Shown here: piece after piece, positions 1 to 5,780 of the stretch | Layout: every line of letters begins with the position of its first letter | How positions within the stretch are numbered: position 1 is the first letter of the stretch | Assembly: GCA_026982175.1 (NCBI GenBank) | Contig: JALSHP010000032.1 | Coordinates: 1-5,870, forward strand | DNA from: Campylobacteraceae bacterium | Lineage (GTDB): Bacteria; Campylobacterota; Campylobacteria; Campylobacterales; Sulfurovaceae | Length of the DNA: 5,870 nucleotides | Direction: 5' to 3' | Notes under the pieces: model-generated | Database searches by the model: none | Seen by the model: the letters and a program-made list of their open reading frames with translations, nothing else | What the model was told of the DNA's origin: nothing | Position numbers and translations under genes: made by a program

Positions 1-1
1 G

Positions 2-106
2 ATGGGTAGAGCCATTATTACCACAACTAGCCCAGGAAAAGAGCTAAGTAATGTCAAGAAGAAAAGTATGCTCATCAACACCCTTACAGGTGTTGTGAAT
101 TTTTAA
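2..106 (+). CDS. 3' end of unidentified gene X (partial, runs off the left edge)
   Basis: This is an open frame of 34 codons plus a TAA stop that enters from the left edge of the window. The ATG at base 2 may be an internal Met rather than the start, because nothing upstream is visible. The tail is polar and basic in the middle (a KKK cluster at residues 19-21 of the visible part) and ends MLINTLTGVVNF, with a C-terminal Phe. I do not recognise the family from so short a tail. G+C over bases 1-60 is about 42%, like purF/dapB and unlike mcrBC, so it probably belongs to the host chromosome. The last 12 codons and the stop lie inside the 41-bp repeat that recurs at the purF end. That suggests gene X was the original convergent neighbour of purF. 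In C. jejuni the gene in that position is fliI, but this tail does not resemble a FliI C-terminus that I know. The frame being real is moderately supported; its function is unknown. Confidence 0.5.
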   Translation: MGRAIITTTSPGKELSNVKKKSMLINTLTGVVNF

Positions 107-107
107 G
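67..107 (+). repeat. 41-bp direct repeat, copy 1 (left flank of mcrBC)
   Basis: All 41 bases are identical to 3490-3530, at an offset of 3423 bp. The match stops abruptly on both sides (G66 versus C3489; T108 versus C3531). The copy covers the last codons and stop of gene X. It contains the inverted repeat CAACACC (76-82) / GGTGTTG (89-95) around a 6-bp centre. With copy 2 it brackets mcrBC, as expected for attL/attR-type ends or another duplication formed at integration. The identity is read directly from the sequence; the origin is inferred. Confidence 0.95.
74..104 (+). terminator. Candidate intrinsic terminator of gene X
   Basis: A perfect 7-bp stem (76-82 with 89-95) with a 6-nt loop (CTTACA) is followed within 4 nt by five T residues (100-104). 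Two further pairs form if one base is bulged (C73-A74 with T96-G97). The stem lies inside the gene X reading frame and the T run reaches its stop codon, so termination would occur at the very end of the gene. The stem is short and the T run modest, so strength is uncertain. The same structure could instead be a recombination site. Confidence 0.4.
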
Positions 108-210
108 TAGAAAATTTCAGGGGTCTAAGATTGTTACAAGTGGTAAATATTCAATGCCTCGTAGAATTGACAATGGTGAAAGTGTTAGATAAATTGAAGG
201 AGAGTGTGAG
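108..210 (+). promoter_or_regulatory. Leader region of mcrBC with ribosome binding site
   Basis: This stretch between repeat copy 1 and the mcrB start carries no gene I can support. A strong Shine-Dalgarno, AAGGAG, sits at 197-202, 8 nt before the ATG at 211, and fixes the mcrB start. A transcription start must lie here, or upstream in gene X, but I see no convincing -10 box. A perfect TTGACA occurs at 167-172, but 17 nt downstream there is only TAAATT (190-195), and a transcript from it would begin inside the ribosome binding site. Confidence 0.5.
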
Positions 211-2031
211 ATGAGTAACTGTGCTACGATAACGGATTATAAAACGGCTTTTGAATGTTTTAGGGAAAGATTTTTAAATAATAAAAAATCTATTTTTAGT
301 GATAGTGAAATTTTAAATCAAGAGAGTATTCAATTTCTAATTGACAATTTTGTGAATAAGGGTTTAGGTGGTGATAATAGTTTTATAGATAAGATTAAAA
401 TGCAATTGATTGGTGATAACAACTCTAAGCCAAAATTTGATGAAAGTATAACTACTGAGGAGGATAAAGAAACCATTCAAAAAAATGCTATTGAAGTATT
501 GGCACATATTGTTTGGTTGTGGCGACTTGTACCTTCTAATGCAAAGATCTCAAGTACCATAGCAAGTGTTCAAGAAATTTTAAAGCTAAATAGTGAACTA
601 GAAAAAATCACCTTAGATAATAACCCATATTTTAATGATAAGATAAAAGGAATTGCTTCAACAGGAACTTACTATAATACCAATAAGCCTTTTGAGATAG
701 CTTTTGTTATAAGGTTTTTAGAGAAGCTTGTCAAAGCTGACCCAAAAACAAATTATATTGAATGTTTACTTGGCGACGATAGCACAGGTCAAGCAACAAT
801 TACTACAGAAAATTCAGAAGATAGTCATACTAAATCTGCATCCATTTTTCACGCGCTCTTACATTTTCTTGAACCAAAGAATTATGAGGCGATTGTAAGT
901 ATGAAGCATAAGGAATCTATAGTAAGTGCTTTTGAAAATTTAATTGAAGATGGCAAAGAATGTGATACTAAATTTGAACCAGAAATTGATTATAAGCTAC
1001 ATTGTATTAGAAAAAAATTAGAAAATGATAAGAATAAAAATACCCATTTTTTCTATCAAGATTATATATTAGAACAATGGAATCCAACAGTTTTACCTGC
1101 AAAAAATGTTATCTATTATGGTGCTCCTGGTACAGGGAAAACCTATGAAATTTTAGAGTTGGTAAAAAGAAAAGCACAAGCACAAGATGGCACTTGTCCT
1201 ACAAAATATTACAAGGTAGTGCAGTTTCACCCCTCTTATAATTATGAAGATTTCATAGATGGAATAAAGCCCGTAAAGGCGACAACAAATGGTATACAGC
1301 TAGAGCTTGTAAATGGTATATTTAAAGAAATGTGTATTGAAGCATATAAGGAGCTTGAAAAAGCAAAAAATAATAACACTTCTCCAAAACAATTTTATTT
1401 TATAGCAGATGAGATAAATAGAGCTGAACTATCTCGTGTTTTTGGAGAGTTATTACTTTGTTTAGAAGAAGATAAAAGGTTGAGGTTTGAAGATAGTAAG
1501 TTGAAAGGTGAACTCATTAAAACACAAAACTCACCACTATGGGAAGATGAACATGCTATTGTAAAAATAGAAGATGAACTTTATTTTGGTATTCCTCAAA
1601 ATATATACTTTTTAGGAACAATGAATGATATAGATAGAAGTATCGATAGCTTTGATTTGGCACTTAGACGGAGATTTAAATGGGTACATAAAGGGTGTAA
1701 CTATGATGTGGTCACAGAGCACCTATTGGCAAAAGACATTCAGGAGGATGCTTTAGTAGAGTATTTGGATGAAAAAAAAGGTAGATGTGTATTACTAAAT
1801 CAATATATAAATGAAACCCTAAATCTAGGAAGCTCTTATGAATTGGGACATACTTACTTTATGAAAATCAAAGTACATGGAAGTAAAATATCTAAAAGTG
1901 CTTATGAGAATCTATTTGATTTTGAAATTGGGCCCTTAGTCACAGAATATCTAAGAGCTGAGTACCCATCAGGAAAAGAGCTTGAGACGAAATTAAAAGA
2001 GATGAGAGATATATTTACAGGAAAGAAATAG
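211..2031 (+). CDS. mcrB: McrB-type AAA+ NTPase, motor subunit of a McrBC restriction system
   Basis: This would be the NTP-driven motor and recognition subunit of a modification-dependent restriction system; in McrBC, GTP hydrolysis powers DNA translocation and activates the McrC nuclease. The C-terminal half is a clear McrB-type AAA+ domain. It has Walker A GAPGTGKT (residues 304-311), the family block QFHPSYNYEDFIDGIKP (338-354), Walker B FIADEINRAELSRVFGELL (397-415) and MNDIDRS (471-477). That last motif keeps the Asn and final Asp of the E. coli MNTADRS nucleotide-specificity motif. LALRRRF (483-489) and LGHTYF (545-550) follow. Residues 1-290 would hold the DNA-reading part. I see no EVE, SRA or HNH signature there, but GIASTGTYYNTNKP (147-160) and IVSMKHKESIVSAF (228-241) resemble blocks I recall from other McrB-like proteins. 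The start is set by AAGGAG 8 nt upstream. The gene is very A+T-rich and lies 3 nt before mcrC. The family is secure; GTP rather than ATP use and the target base are not shown. Confidence 0.92.
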   Translation: MSNCATITDYKTAFECFRERFLNNKKSIFSDSEILNQESIQFLIDNFVNKGLGGDNSFIDKIKMQLIGDNNSKPKFDESITTEEDKETIQKNAIEVLAHIVWLWRLVPSNAKISSTIASVQEILKLNSELEKITLDNNPYFNDKIKGIASTGTYYNTNKPFEIAFVIRFLEKLVKADPKTNYIECLLGDDSTGQATITTENSEDSHTKSASIFHALLHFLEPKNYEAIVSMKHKESIVSAFENLIEDGKECDTKFEPEIDYKLHCIRKKLENDKNKNTHFFYQDYILEQWNPTVLPAKNVIYYGAPGTGKTYEILELVKRKAQAQDGTCPTKYYKVVQFHPSYNYEDFIDGIKPVKATTNGIQLELVNGIFKEMCIEAYKELEKAKNNNTSPKQFYFIADEINRAELSRVFGELLLCLEEDKRLRFEDSKLKGELIKTQNSPLWEDEHAIVKIEDELYFGIPQNIYFLGTMNDIDRSIDSFDLALRRRFKWVHKGCNYDVVTEHLLAKDIQEDALVEYLDEKKGRCVLLNQYINETLNLGSSYELGHTYFMKIKVHGSKISKSAYENLFDFEIGPLVTEYLRAEYPSGKELETKLKEMRDIFTGKK

Positions 2032-2034
2032 TTT

Positions 2035-3408
2035 ATGATACAAACAGTTGACAACTATTTTTCATTTGGTAATGATACTGATAAATACTATTGTAATATT
2101 GGAAAAATAAACAAAAATCAACAAAAGATTATTGGTGATAGATTTGAGTTTACGTTCAAGGATTATTTGTCTAAATCAAAAAATAACACATTCTTCTCTT
2201 TTTTTAAAGACCAAGATAAACAAGCCTTAAAAAATAGTGAAGATGACTTAATTATCTCTATTACGAAAAATAGTGAAGGTAACTACATAGCCCAAACAGG
2301 TAACTATGTAGGGTCATTTTACATAGACAAACTCAAAGTAGAGATAAAGTCTCGTTTTAGTCAATATTTTTTAAAGCGTATGCTTAACTTTGCAAATGAT
2401 GTCTACTTAGATGATGTAGATATAGCAGGAGACAAGAGCAACAAAGAGCTAGATATTTCTAAGTTTATCATCTACTATATGTTTGTGCAGAATTTAGAAA
2501 AAGCTTTTTTGTTAGGAATGCCCAAGTCATACCAAAGCATCCAACATCATGATATAAAGCTAAAGGGTACTATAGACATCAATAAATTTATCAAAAATGA
2601 TATACCTTTTAAAGGTAAAATATCATCGGTCAGTAGAGAGCAAAGAGAGGTGCAAGAGATAATAAATGTACTTCACAAAGCAGTAAATACCATAGAGACT
2701 AATGGCTTTAATACTAAAAATATAAGCCATATAAAAACACATCTTAAACAGCAACGAAGCCAAAACTATGTATCGAACCAAACCCTACAAAAAGCGATGA
2801 ATGCTAAGGCTCTACAGAATCCTATATTTGCACCCTATAAAAAAGTATTGAAATATGCGAAGTATATTATAGACGGTAGTAACTTGGAGCAAAAAGAGAG
2901 TGGTAAAGAGCAAACCTTTGGATTTCTCATCAATGTAGCTGAACTTTTTGAGATATATGTGACAAAGCTATTGCAAAAAGAGTTTAATGAATGGCAAATA
3001 AACAGCCCTAAAATAGAACTCTATGAAAAACAGTTTTTTGCTAGAAAAATCATCCCTGATATAGTCATGCAAAAAGAGAATAAAATTTTAGTCTTTGATA
3101 CCAAATATAAAAAAATGACCTTTAAAAACCGATACCAAAATGGTGGAGACTTAGATAGAAATGATTTCTTTCAAATTAACACCTATATGAGCTATTATCA
3201 AAACAGTGGCTATGAAGTGATAGCAGGAGGTTTGTTGTATCCTATGGAGGGTAAGTTTAACGAAAATGTTTGTTATGCAGAGAGCTGGTTTGAAAATAAT
3301 AAAACCAAGTTTTTAGTAGATGGGTTAGAGCTGTCATCTTTAAATAACGAGAATATCAGTGATAGAGAACAAAACTTTATAGGAAGAATAAAAAAGTTAA
3401 TCCCATAA
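2035..3408 (+). CDS. mcrC: McrC-type nuclease subunit of a McrBC restriction system
   Basis: This is the nuclease partner of McrB. In the known system McrC docks on the McrB hexamer, stimulates its NTPase and cuts modified DNA. The order of motifs fits McrC. An N-terminal and middle region carries GNYVGSFYIDKLKVEIKSRF (89-108) and LKGTID (176-181). LFEIYV (304-309) comes just before the nuclease core. A PD-(D/E)XK site follows: Pro341-Asp342 in KIIPDIV, then FDTKYKK (354-360) with Asp355 and Lys357, and DFFQINTYM (377-385) with Gln380. Asp-Thr-Lys stands where many PD-(D/E)XK enzymes have E-X-K or D-X-K, so the site looks intact. The ATG lies 3 nt after the mcrB stop. An AGGAAAG (2019-2025) inside the mcrB end serves as ribosome binding site, so the two genes are one operon. 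The length of 457 aa is ordinary to slightly long for the family. No frameshift is seen. Composition matches mcrB and not the neighbouring purF. Confidence 0.9.
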   Translation: MIQTVDNYFSFGNDTDKYYCNIGKINKNQQKIIGDRFEFTFKDYLSKSKNNTFFSFFKDQDKQALKNSEDDLIISITKNSEGNYIAQTGNYVGSFYIDKLKVEIKSRFSQYFLKRMLNFANDVYLDDVDIAGDKSNKELDISKFIIYYMFVQNLEKAFLLGMPKSYQSIQHHDIKLKGTIDINKFIKNDIPFKGKISSVSREQREVQEIINVLHKAVNTIETNGFNTKNISHIKTHLKQQRSQNYVSNQTLQKAMNAKALQNPIFAPYKKVLKYAKYIIDGSNLEQKESGKEQTFGFLINVAELFEIYVTKLLQKEFNEWQINSPKIELYEKQFFARKIIPDIVMQKENKILVFDTKYKKMTFKNRYQNGGDLDRNDFFQINTYMSYYQNSGYEVIAGGLLYPMEGKFNENVCYAESWFENNKTKFLVDGLELSSLNNENISDREQNFIGRIKKLIP

Positions 3409-3489
3409 ATATTAAACTTGTGGTCTGCTCATAAATCTAAGCTTGGAAAATAGGGGACGTGTCATGAATTTATACTCCCAAAAGAACGC
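3409..3489. other. Short intergenic stretch after mcrC
   Basis: This stretch separates the mcrC stop from repeat copy 2. Its composition (about 37% G+C) lies between the cassette and the host genes. The plus-strand frame that runs into copy 2 is open from 3416, after a TAA at 3413-3415, with an ATG at 3464 that would give 21 codons. I see no ribosome binding site before it and do not call it a gene. No terminator other than the hairpin in copy 2 is seen. Confidence 0.4.
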
Positions 3490-3490
3490 T

Positions 3491-3529
3491 ATGCTCATCA
3501 ACACCCTTACAGGTGTTGTGAATTTTTAA
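3491..3529 (+). pseudogene. Duplicated 3' tail of gene X (remnant)
   Basis: Twelve codons plus TAA are identical to the end of gene X at 68-106, but the sequence upstream of 3490 is unrelated to gene X. It looks like a leftover of the target gene's end produced by the integration rather than an expressed gene. An in-frame ATG at 3464 could give a 21-residue peptide, but no ribosome binding site supports that. Confidence 0.4.
3497..3527 (+). terminator. Candidate terminator between mcrC and purF
   Basis: The stem CAACACC (3499-3505) / GGTGTTG (3512-3518) with loop CTTACA is followed by a T run at 3523-3527 on the plus strand. It lies about 90 nt after the mcrC stop and could keep mcrBC transcripts from running antisense into purF. 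Read on the minus strand, the hairpin comes 7 nt past the purF stop but lacks a following T run, so it is only a weak candidate for ending the dapB-purF transcript. Confidence 0.45.
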
Positions 3530-4896
3530 GCGTAACTACTACACCCAGCAGTCTCTTCATTGCCTCCTGCAAAGTAGTTACCATCAAAAGAGACCAATGA
3601 GTAGTTGGTGTCATCTCCTAAAGAGGCTTTTAGCCCGTCAATTGACAAAAATCCAAGAGAATCAGCACCGATGTACTCACAAACCTCTTCTACGCTTTTG
3701 TACGCAGAGATGAGTTCATCTTTTGAGGCTGTGTCGATGCCGTAACGACATGGAAACTTAATCTCTGGGGAGGCTATTCGCATGTGAACTTCAGAAGCTC
3801 CTGCTTCTTTGAGCATTCGCACGATTTGAAGTGAGGTTGTTCCACGTACCAAAGAGTCATCGACAATGGCAACGCTTTTTCCTTTTATCATGTCTTTAAT
3901 AGGGGAGAGTTTTAGTTTTACTTTTAAGTCACGTATCTCTTGGGTAGGCTCAATGAAGGTACGTCCTACATAGTGGTTACGCACAATGCCCATCTCAAAT
4001 GGCACACCCATGCCATCGGCATAGCCTTTGGCAGCGGCTACGCCTGAGTCTGGCACAGGTAAGACTAGGTCAATCTTAGCAGGGGTCTCTTTGGCTAACT
4101 GTTTACCCATCTCTAAACGCATATTGTAAACAGTTTTTCCTCCTATAATGGAGTCTGGTCGTGCAAAATAGATGTACTCAAAAGCACAAGGGTGTGGGTC
4201 GGATTCAAATATCATCTCCGATTTTGGCTCTTTGTTTTTGTGAAAAGTAAGCATCTCTCCTGGTTTGACATCACGTACAAACTCTGCACCTACTAAGTCA
4301 AAAGCACAGGTTTCACTTGCGACAATGTAACCACCATTTTTAAGCTTTCCTAAACTCAAAGGGCGAATACCAAAACGGTCACGTACTACAAACATTTTAC
4401 TACGACTTTGGATAATGAGACAATATGCCCCCTCAATTTTAGTAAGCATATCTTTAATACGGTCTTTTAACTTCTCCTGAGAACTCTTAGCAATAAGGTG
4501 AACAATGTTCTCTGTGTCCATACCTGTCTGAAAAATCGCCCCTTTTTCAATGAGTCTATCACGTACTTCAAATTTATTACTTAGATTTCCATTATGTGCA
4601 ACAGATATTTCGCCCAATTTGTACTTAGCAAAGACAGGCTGAGCATCAAGTACAGAGTCTTTTCCTGCTGTTGAGTAACGATTATGTCCAATGGCACATG
4701 ACCCCTCAAGCAGTTCCAAACGTCCTTTATGAAACACTTCTGTAACCAACCCACGCTTTTTAATAAGGTGTATTCGCTCTCCATCAGCTGAAGAGATACC
4801 TGTGGACTCTTGCCCACGATGTTGCATGGCAAACAAGGCATAATACGCCAATTGAGATGCATTCTCTACGCCAAAAACGCCAACTACTGCACACAT
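3526..4896 (-). CDS. purF: Amidophosphoribosyltransferase (PurF)
   Basis: This enzyme catalyses the first committed step of purine synthesis: PRPP plus glutamine gives 5-phosphoribosylamine, glutamate and pyrophosphate, in the cytosol. The N-terminal glutaminase domain (about 2-230) has Cys2 directly after Met, so Met removal exposes the nucleophile and there is no longer propeptide. It also has QHRGQESTGI (25-34), HNRYSTAG (71-78), HNGNL (101-105), GMDTEN (125-130) and RDRFGIRPL (172-180). The phosphoribosyltransferase domain has PVPDSG (280-285), VGRTFI (310-315) and the PRPP loop VAIVDDSLVRGTTS (342-355). Cys237 (HPCAFEYIYFARPDS) and Cys383 (FPCRYGID) sit where B. subtilis-type enzymes have two iron-sulfur ligands. 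The C-terminal C-X2-C pair is absent, the tail being YSLVSFDGNYF and then Gly-rich. The ATG is one base after the dapB stop, with AGGAA (4903-4907) inside dapB as ribosome binding site, indicating translational coupling. The length of 456 aa is normal. Confidence 0.97.
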   Translation of the reverse strand: MCAVVGVFGVENASQLAYYALFAMQHRGQESTGISSADGERIHLIKKRGLVTEVFHKGRLELLEGSCAIGHNRYSTAGKDSVLDAQPVFAKYKLGEISVAHNGNLSNKFEVRDRLIEKGAIFQTGMDTENIVHLIAKSSQEKLKDRIKDMLTKIEGAYCLIIQSRSKMFVVRDRFGIRPLSLGKLKNGGYIVASETCAFDLVGAEFVRDVKPGEMLTFHKNKEPKSEMIFESDPHPCAFEYIYFARPDSIIGGKTVYNMRLEMGKQLAKETPAKIDLVLPVPDSGVAAAKGYADGMGVPFEMGIVRNHYVGRTFIEPTQEIRDLKVKLKLSPIKDMIKGKSVAIVDDSLVRGTTSLQIVRMLKEAGASEVHMRIASPEIKFPCRYGIDTASKDELISAYKSVEEVCEYIGADSLGFLSIDGLKASLGDDTNYSLVSFDGNYFAGGNEETAGCSSYA

Positions 4897-4897
4897 A

Positions 4898-5665
4898 TTA
4901 TATTCCTAGACAGTCGTTAATACTGTACATTCCTGCTTCTTGATTGACCAACCAAGAAGCTGCTCGAATTGCCCCTTTAGAGAAAGTCTGTCGATTGGTT
5001 GCAGTGTGATTTAATTCTAAATACTCACCATCATTGTAAAAACCAACGGTATGACGACCCACAATATCACCTCCACGCAGTGCCATCACAGCGATTTCAT
5101 CTTTGGTTCTAGCCCCTATCTGACCATCTCGCCCAGAGATACGAACAGCGTCCAAATCTAAGCCCCTACCCTTTGCAGCAAACTCACCCAAAGTAAGTGC
5201 CGTACCAGAGGGAGAATCTACTTTATGGCGATGGTGTTGCTCTACAATCTCAATATCAAAATCTTTAAGTGTCGCAGCTACTTGCTCTACAAGTTGTTTA
5301 AGCAGTGCAATTCCTGCGGACATATTTGATGCATATAGCACAGGCATATTTTCAGCTACTTCAGCCATGAGGTTTTTTTGATGTTCGGTAAAACCTGTGG
5401 TTGCTACTACCAAAGGGGTAGGATTTTCTAACGCAGCTTCAAACAATGCTTGGGTCGCTTCAGGAGCAGAAAAATCAATGACCACGTCACAGTTCTTTAA
5501 AAGTGTTTTCATGTCATTGGTCACAAGTGTAGTCTCTGGAAGTGTTGTTTTAAGTTCAGAAAAAACATGCACTACCGATAATTCTAACCCCTCTGTCTCT
5601 TGTACATTATGAATAAGGTGTTCACCAACACGCCCTGTACTACCTAAAATACCTACTTTTGCCAT
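4898..5665 (-). CDS. dapB: 4-hydroxy-tetrahydrodipicolinate reductase (DapB)
   Basis: This is the NAD(P)H-dependent reductase of the diaminopimelate/lysine pathway, which also supplies the peptidoglycan cross-link residue; it acts in the cytosol. The N-terminal Rossmann domain opens with GILGSTGRVG (5-14), followed by VVIDFSAPEAT (61-71), VVATTGFT (86-93) and YASNMSAGI (111-119). The catalytic and substrate-binding block EQHHRHKVDSPSGTA (142-156) contains His144 and Lys148, matching the E. coli catalytic His159 and Lys163. RGGDIVGRHTVGF (197-209) and LNHTATNRQTFSKGAIRAA (218-236) complete the family pattern. The length of 255 aa is typical. The start at 5665 is supported by AGGAGA (5670-5675) and by a -10 box about 30 bases upstream. 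It is the first gene of a dapB-purF operon. The pathways are unrelated, but the pairing is also found in C. jejuni. Confidence 0.97.
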   Translation of the reverse strand: MAKVGILGSTGRVGEHLIHNVQETEGLELSVVHVFSELKTTLPETTLVTNDMKTLLKNCDVVIDFSAPEATQALFEAALENPTPLVVATTGFTEHQKNLMAEVAENMPVLYASNMSAGIALLKQLVEQVAATLKDFDIEIVEQHHRHKVDSPSGTALTLGEFAAKGRGLDLDAVRISGRDGQIGARTKDEIAVMALRGGDIVGRHTVGFYNDGEYLELNHTATNRQTFSKGAIRAASWLVNQEAGMYSINDCLGI

Positions 5666-5694
5666 TCTGTCTCCTAGCGTTAAATAATGTGGGA

Positions 5695-5700
5695 ATTATA
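5695..5700 (-). promoter_or_regulatory. -10 box of the dapB-purF promoter
   Basis: A perfect TATAAT is read on the minus strand in the context AAGTATAATTCC. A start about 6-7 nt downstream (near 5688) would give a leader of about 23 nt carrying AGGAGA just before the dapB ATG. No recognisable -35 hexamer is present. An A/T-rich tract (TTATAAAAAATC) lies upstream instead, which is typical of housekeeping promoters in Campylobacterota. Position and motif make it the likely operon promoter; activity is inferred. Confidence 0.65.
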
Positions 5701-5727
5701 CTTGATTTTTTATAAGGGGATGATATT

Positions 5728-5780
5728 GAGTCACTAAGTCACCAAAAAAGTGACTTAAAAAGTGATTTAAAGCGTGACTT
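5728..5780. repeat. Array of GTGACTT / AAGTCAC repeats upstream of dapB
   Basis: Three copies of GTGA(C/T)TT start exactly 12 bp apart, at 5750, 5762 and 5774. Two copies of the opposite orientation, (G/A)AGTCAC, start 8 bp apart at 5728 and 5736. The inner pair forms an 8-bp perfect stem, TAAGTCAC (5735-5742) with GTGACTTA (5750-5757), around a 7-nt loop. The last unit overlaps the stop codon of the upstream minus-strand gene. The array lies about 28 bp upstream of the dapB -10 box. It could be a terminator-like structure for the upstream gene, though no T run follows the stem in either direction. It could also be a cluster of binding sites for a regulator. Confidence 0.75.

Larger units (their letters stand above)
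67..3530 (+). other. Putative acquired McrBC defence cassette bounded by 41-bp repeats
   Basis: The two identical 41-bp repeats enclose about 3.4 kb holding only mcrB and mcrC. G+C in sampled 60-base lines is about 20-30% inside, against about 43-53% in purF/dapB and 42% at the left edge. The borders fall exactly on the 3' ends of gene X and purF, so neither is broken. Together these suggest integration at a convergent gene junction. No integrase, transposase, or terminal inverted repeat is visible, so the mechanism is open: a site-specific recombinase acting in trans, a decayed element, or recombination between homologous flanks. Confidence 0.5.
3490..3530 (+). repeat. 41-bp direct repeat, copy 2 (right flank of mcrBC, at the purF end)
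   Basis: This copy is identical to 67-107. Its right boundary falls inside the last sense codon of purF (3529-3531), and it contains the purF stop. The gene X frame of copy 1 is repeated here (3491-3529, ending MLINTLTGVVNF and TAA). The duplicated X tail and the purF stop therefore share the palindrome TTAA (3526-3529). This is the arrangement expected if X and purF once overlapped by 4 nt, tail to tail. Confidence 0.95.

Noticed and set aside
67..107. A CRISPR repeat
   Set aside because: There are only two copies, 3.4 kb apart with genes between them, and no regular spacers or cas genes.
52..192. An open plus-strand frame ending with TAA 18 nt before mcrB
   Set aside because: It has no usable start or ribosome binding site, overlaps the repeat in a different frame from gene X, and shows no family resemblance.
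167..195. A -35/-10 promoter for mcrBC based on a perfect TTGACA at 167-172
   Set aside because: The 17-bp-spaced -10 would be TAAATT (4 of 6), and the transcript would start within the Shine-Dalgarno at 197-202, so it could not be translated normally.
67..3530. A composite transposon or insertion sequence with target-site duplications
   Set aside because: No transposase and no terminal inverted repeats are seen, and a 41-bp duplication is much longer than usual transposon target duplications.
4581..4862. A 93-codon open frame on the minus strand inside purF
   Set aside because: It is a shifted frame within the strongly conserved N-terminal coding region of purF, with no sign of its own translation start.
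5397..5612. A 71-codon open frame on the plus strand antisense to dapB
   Set aside because: It lies entirely within the conserved DapB coding sequence, is low-complexity Ser/Val-rich, and has no supporting signals.
5735..5757. A classical Rho-independent terminator after the gene upstream of dapB
   Set aside because: The 8-bp stem is good, but no T run follows it on either strand; the T-rich part is in the loop. It is described as a repeat array instead.
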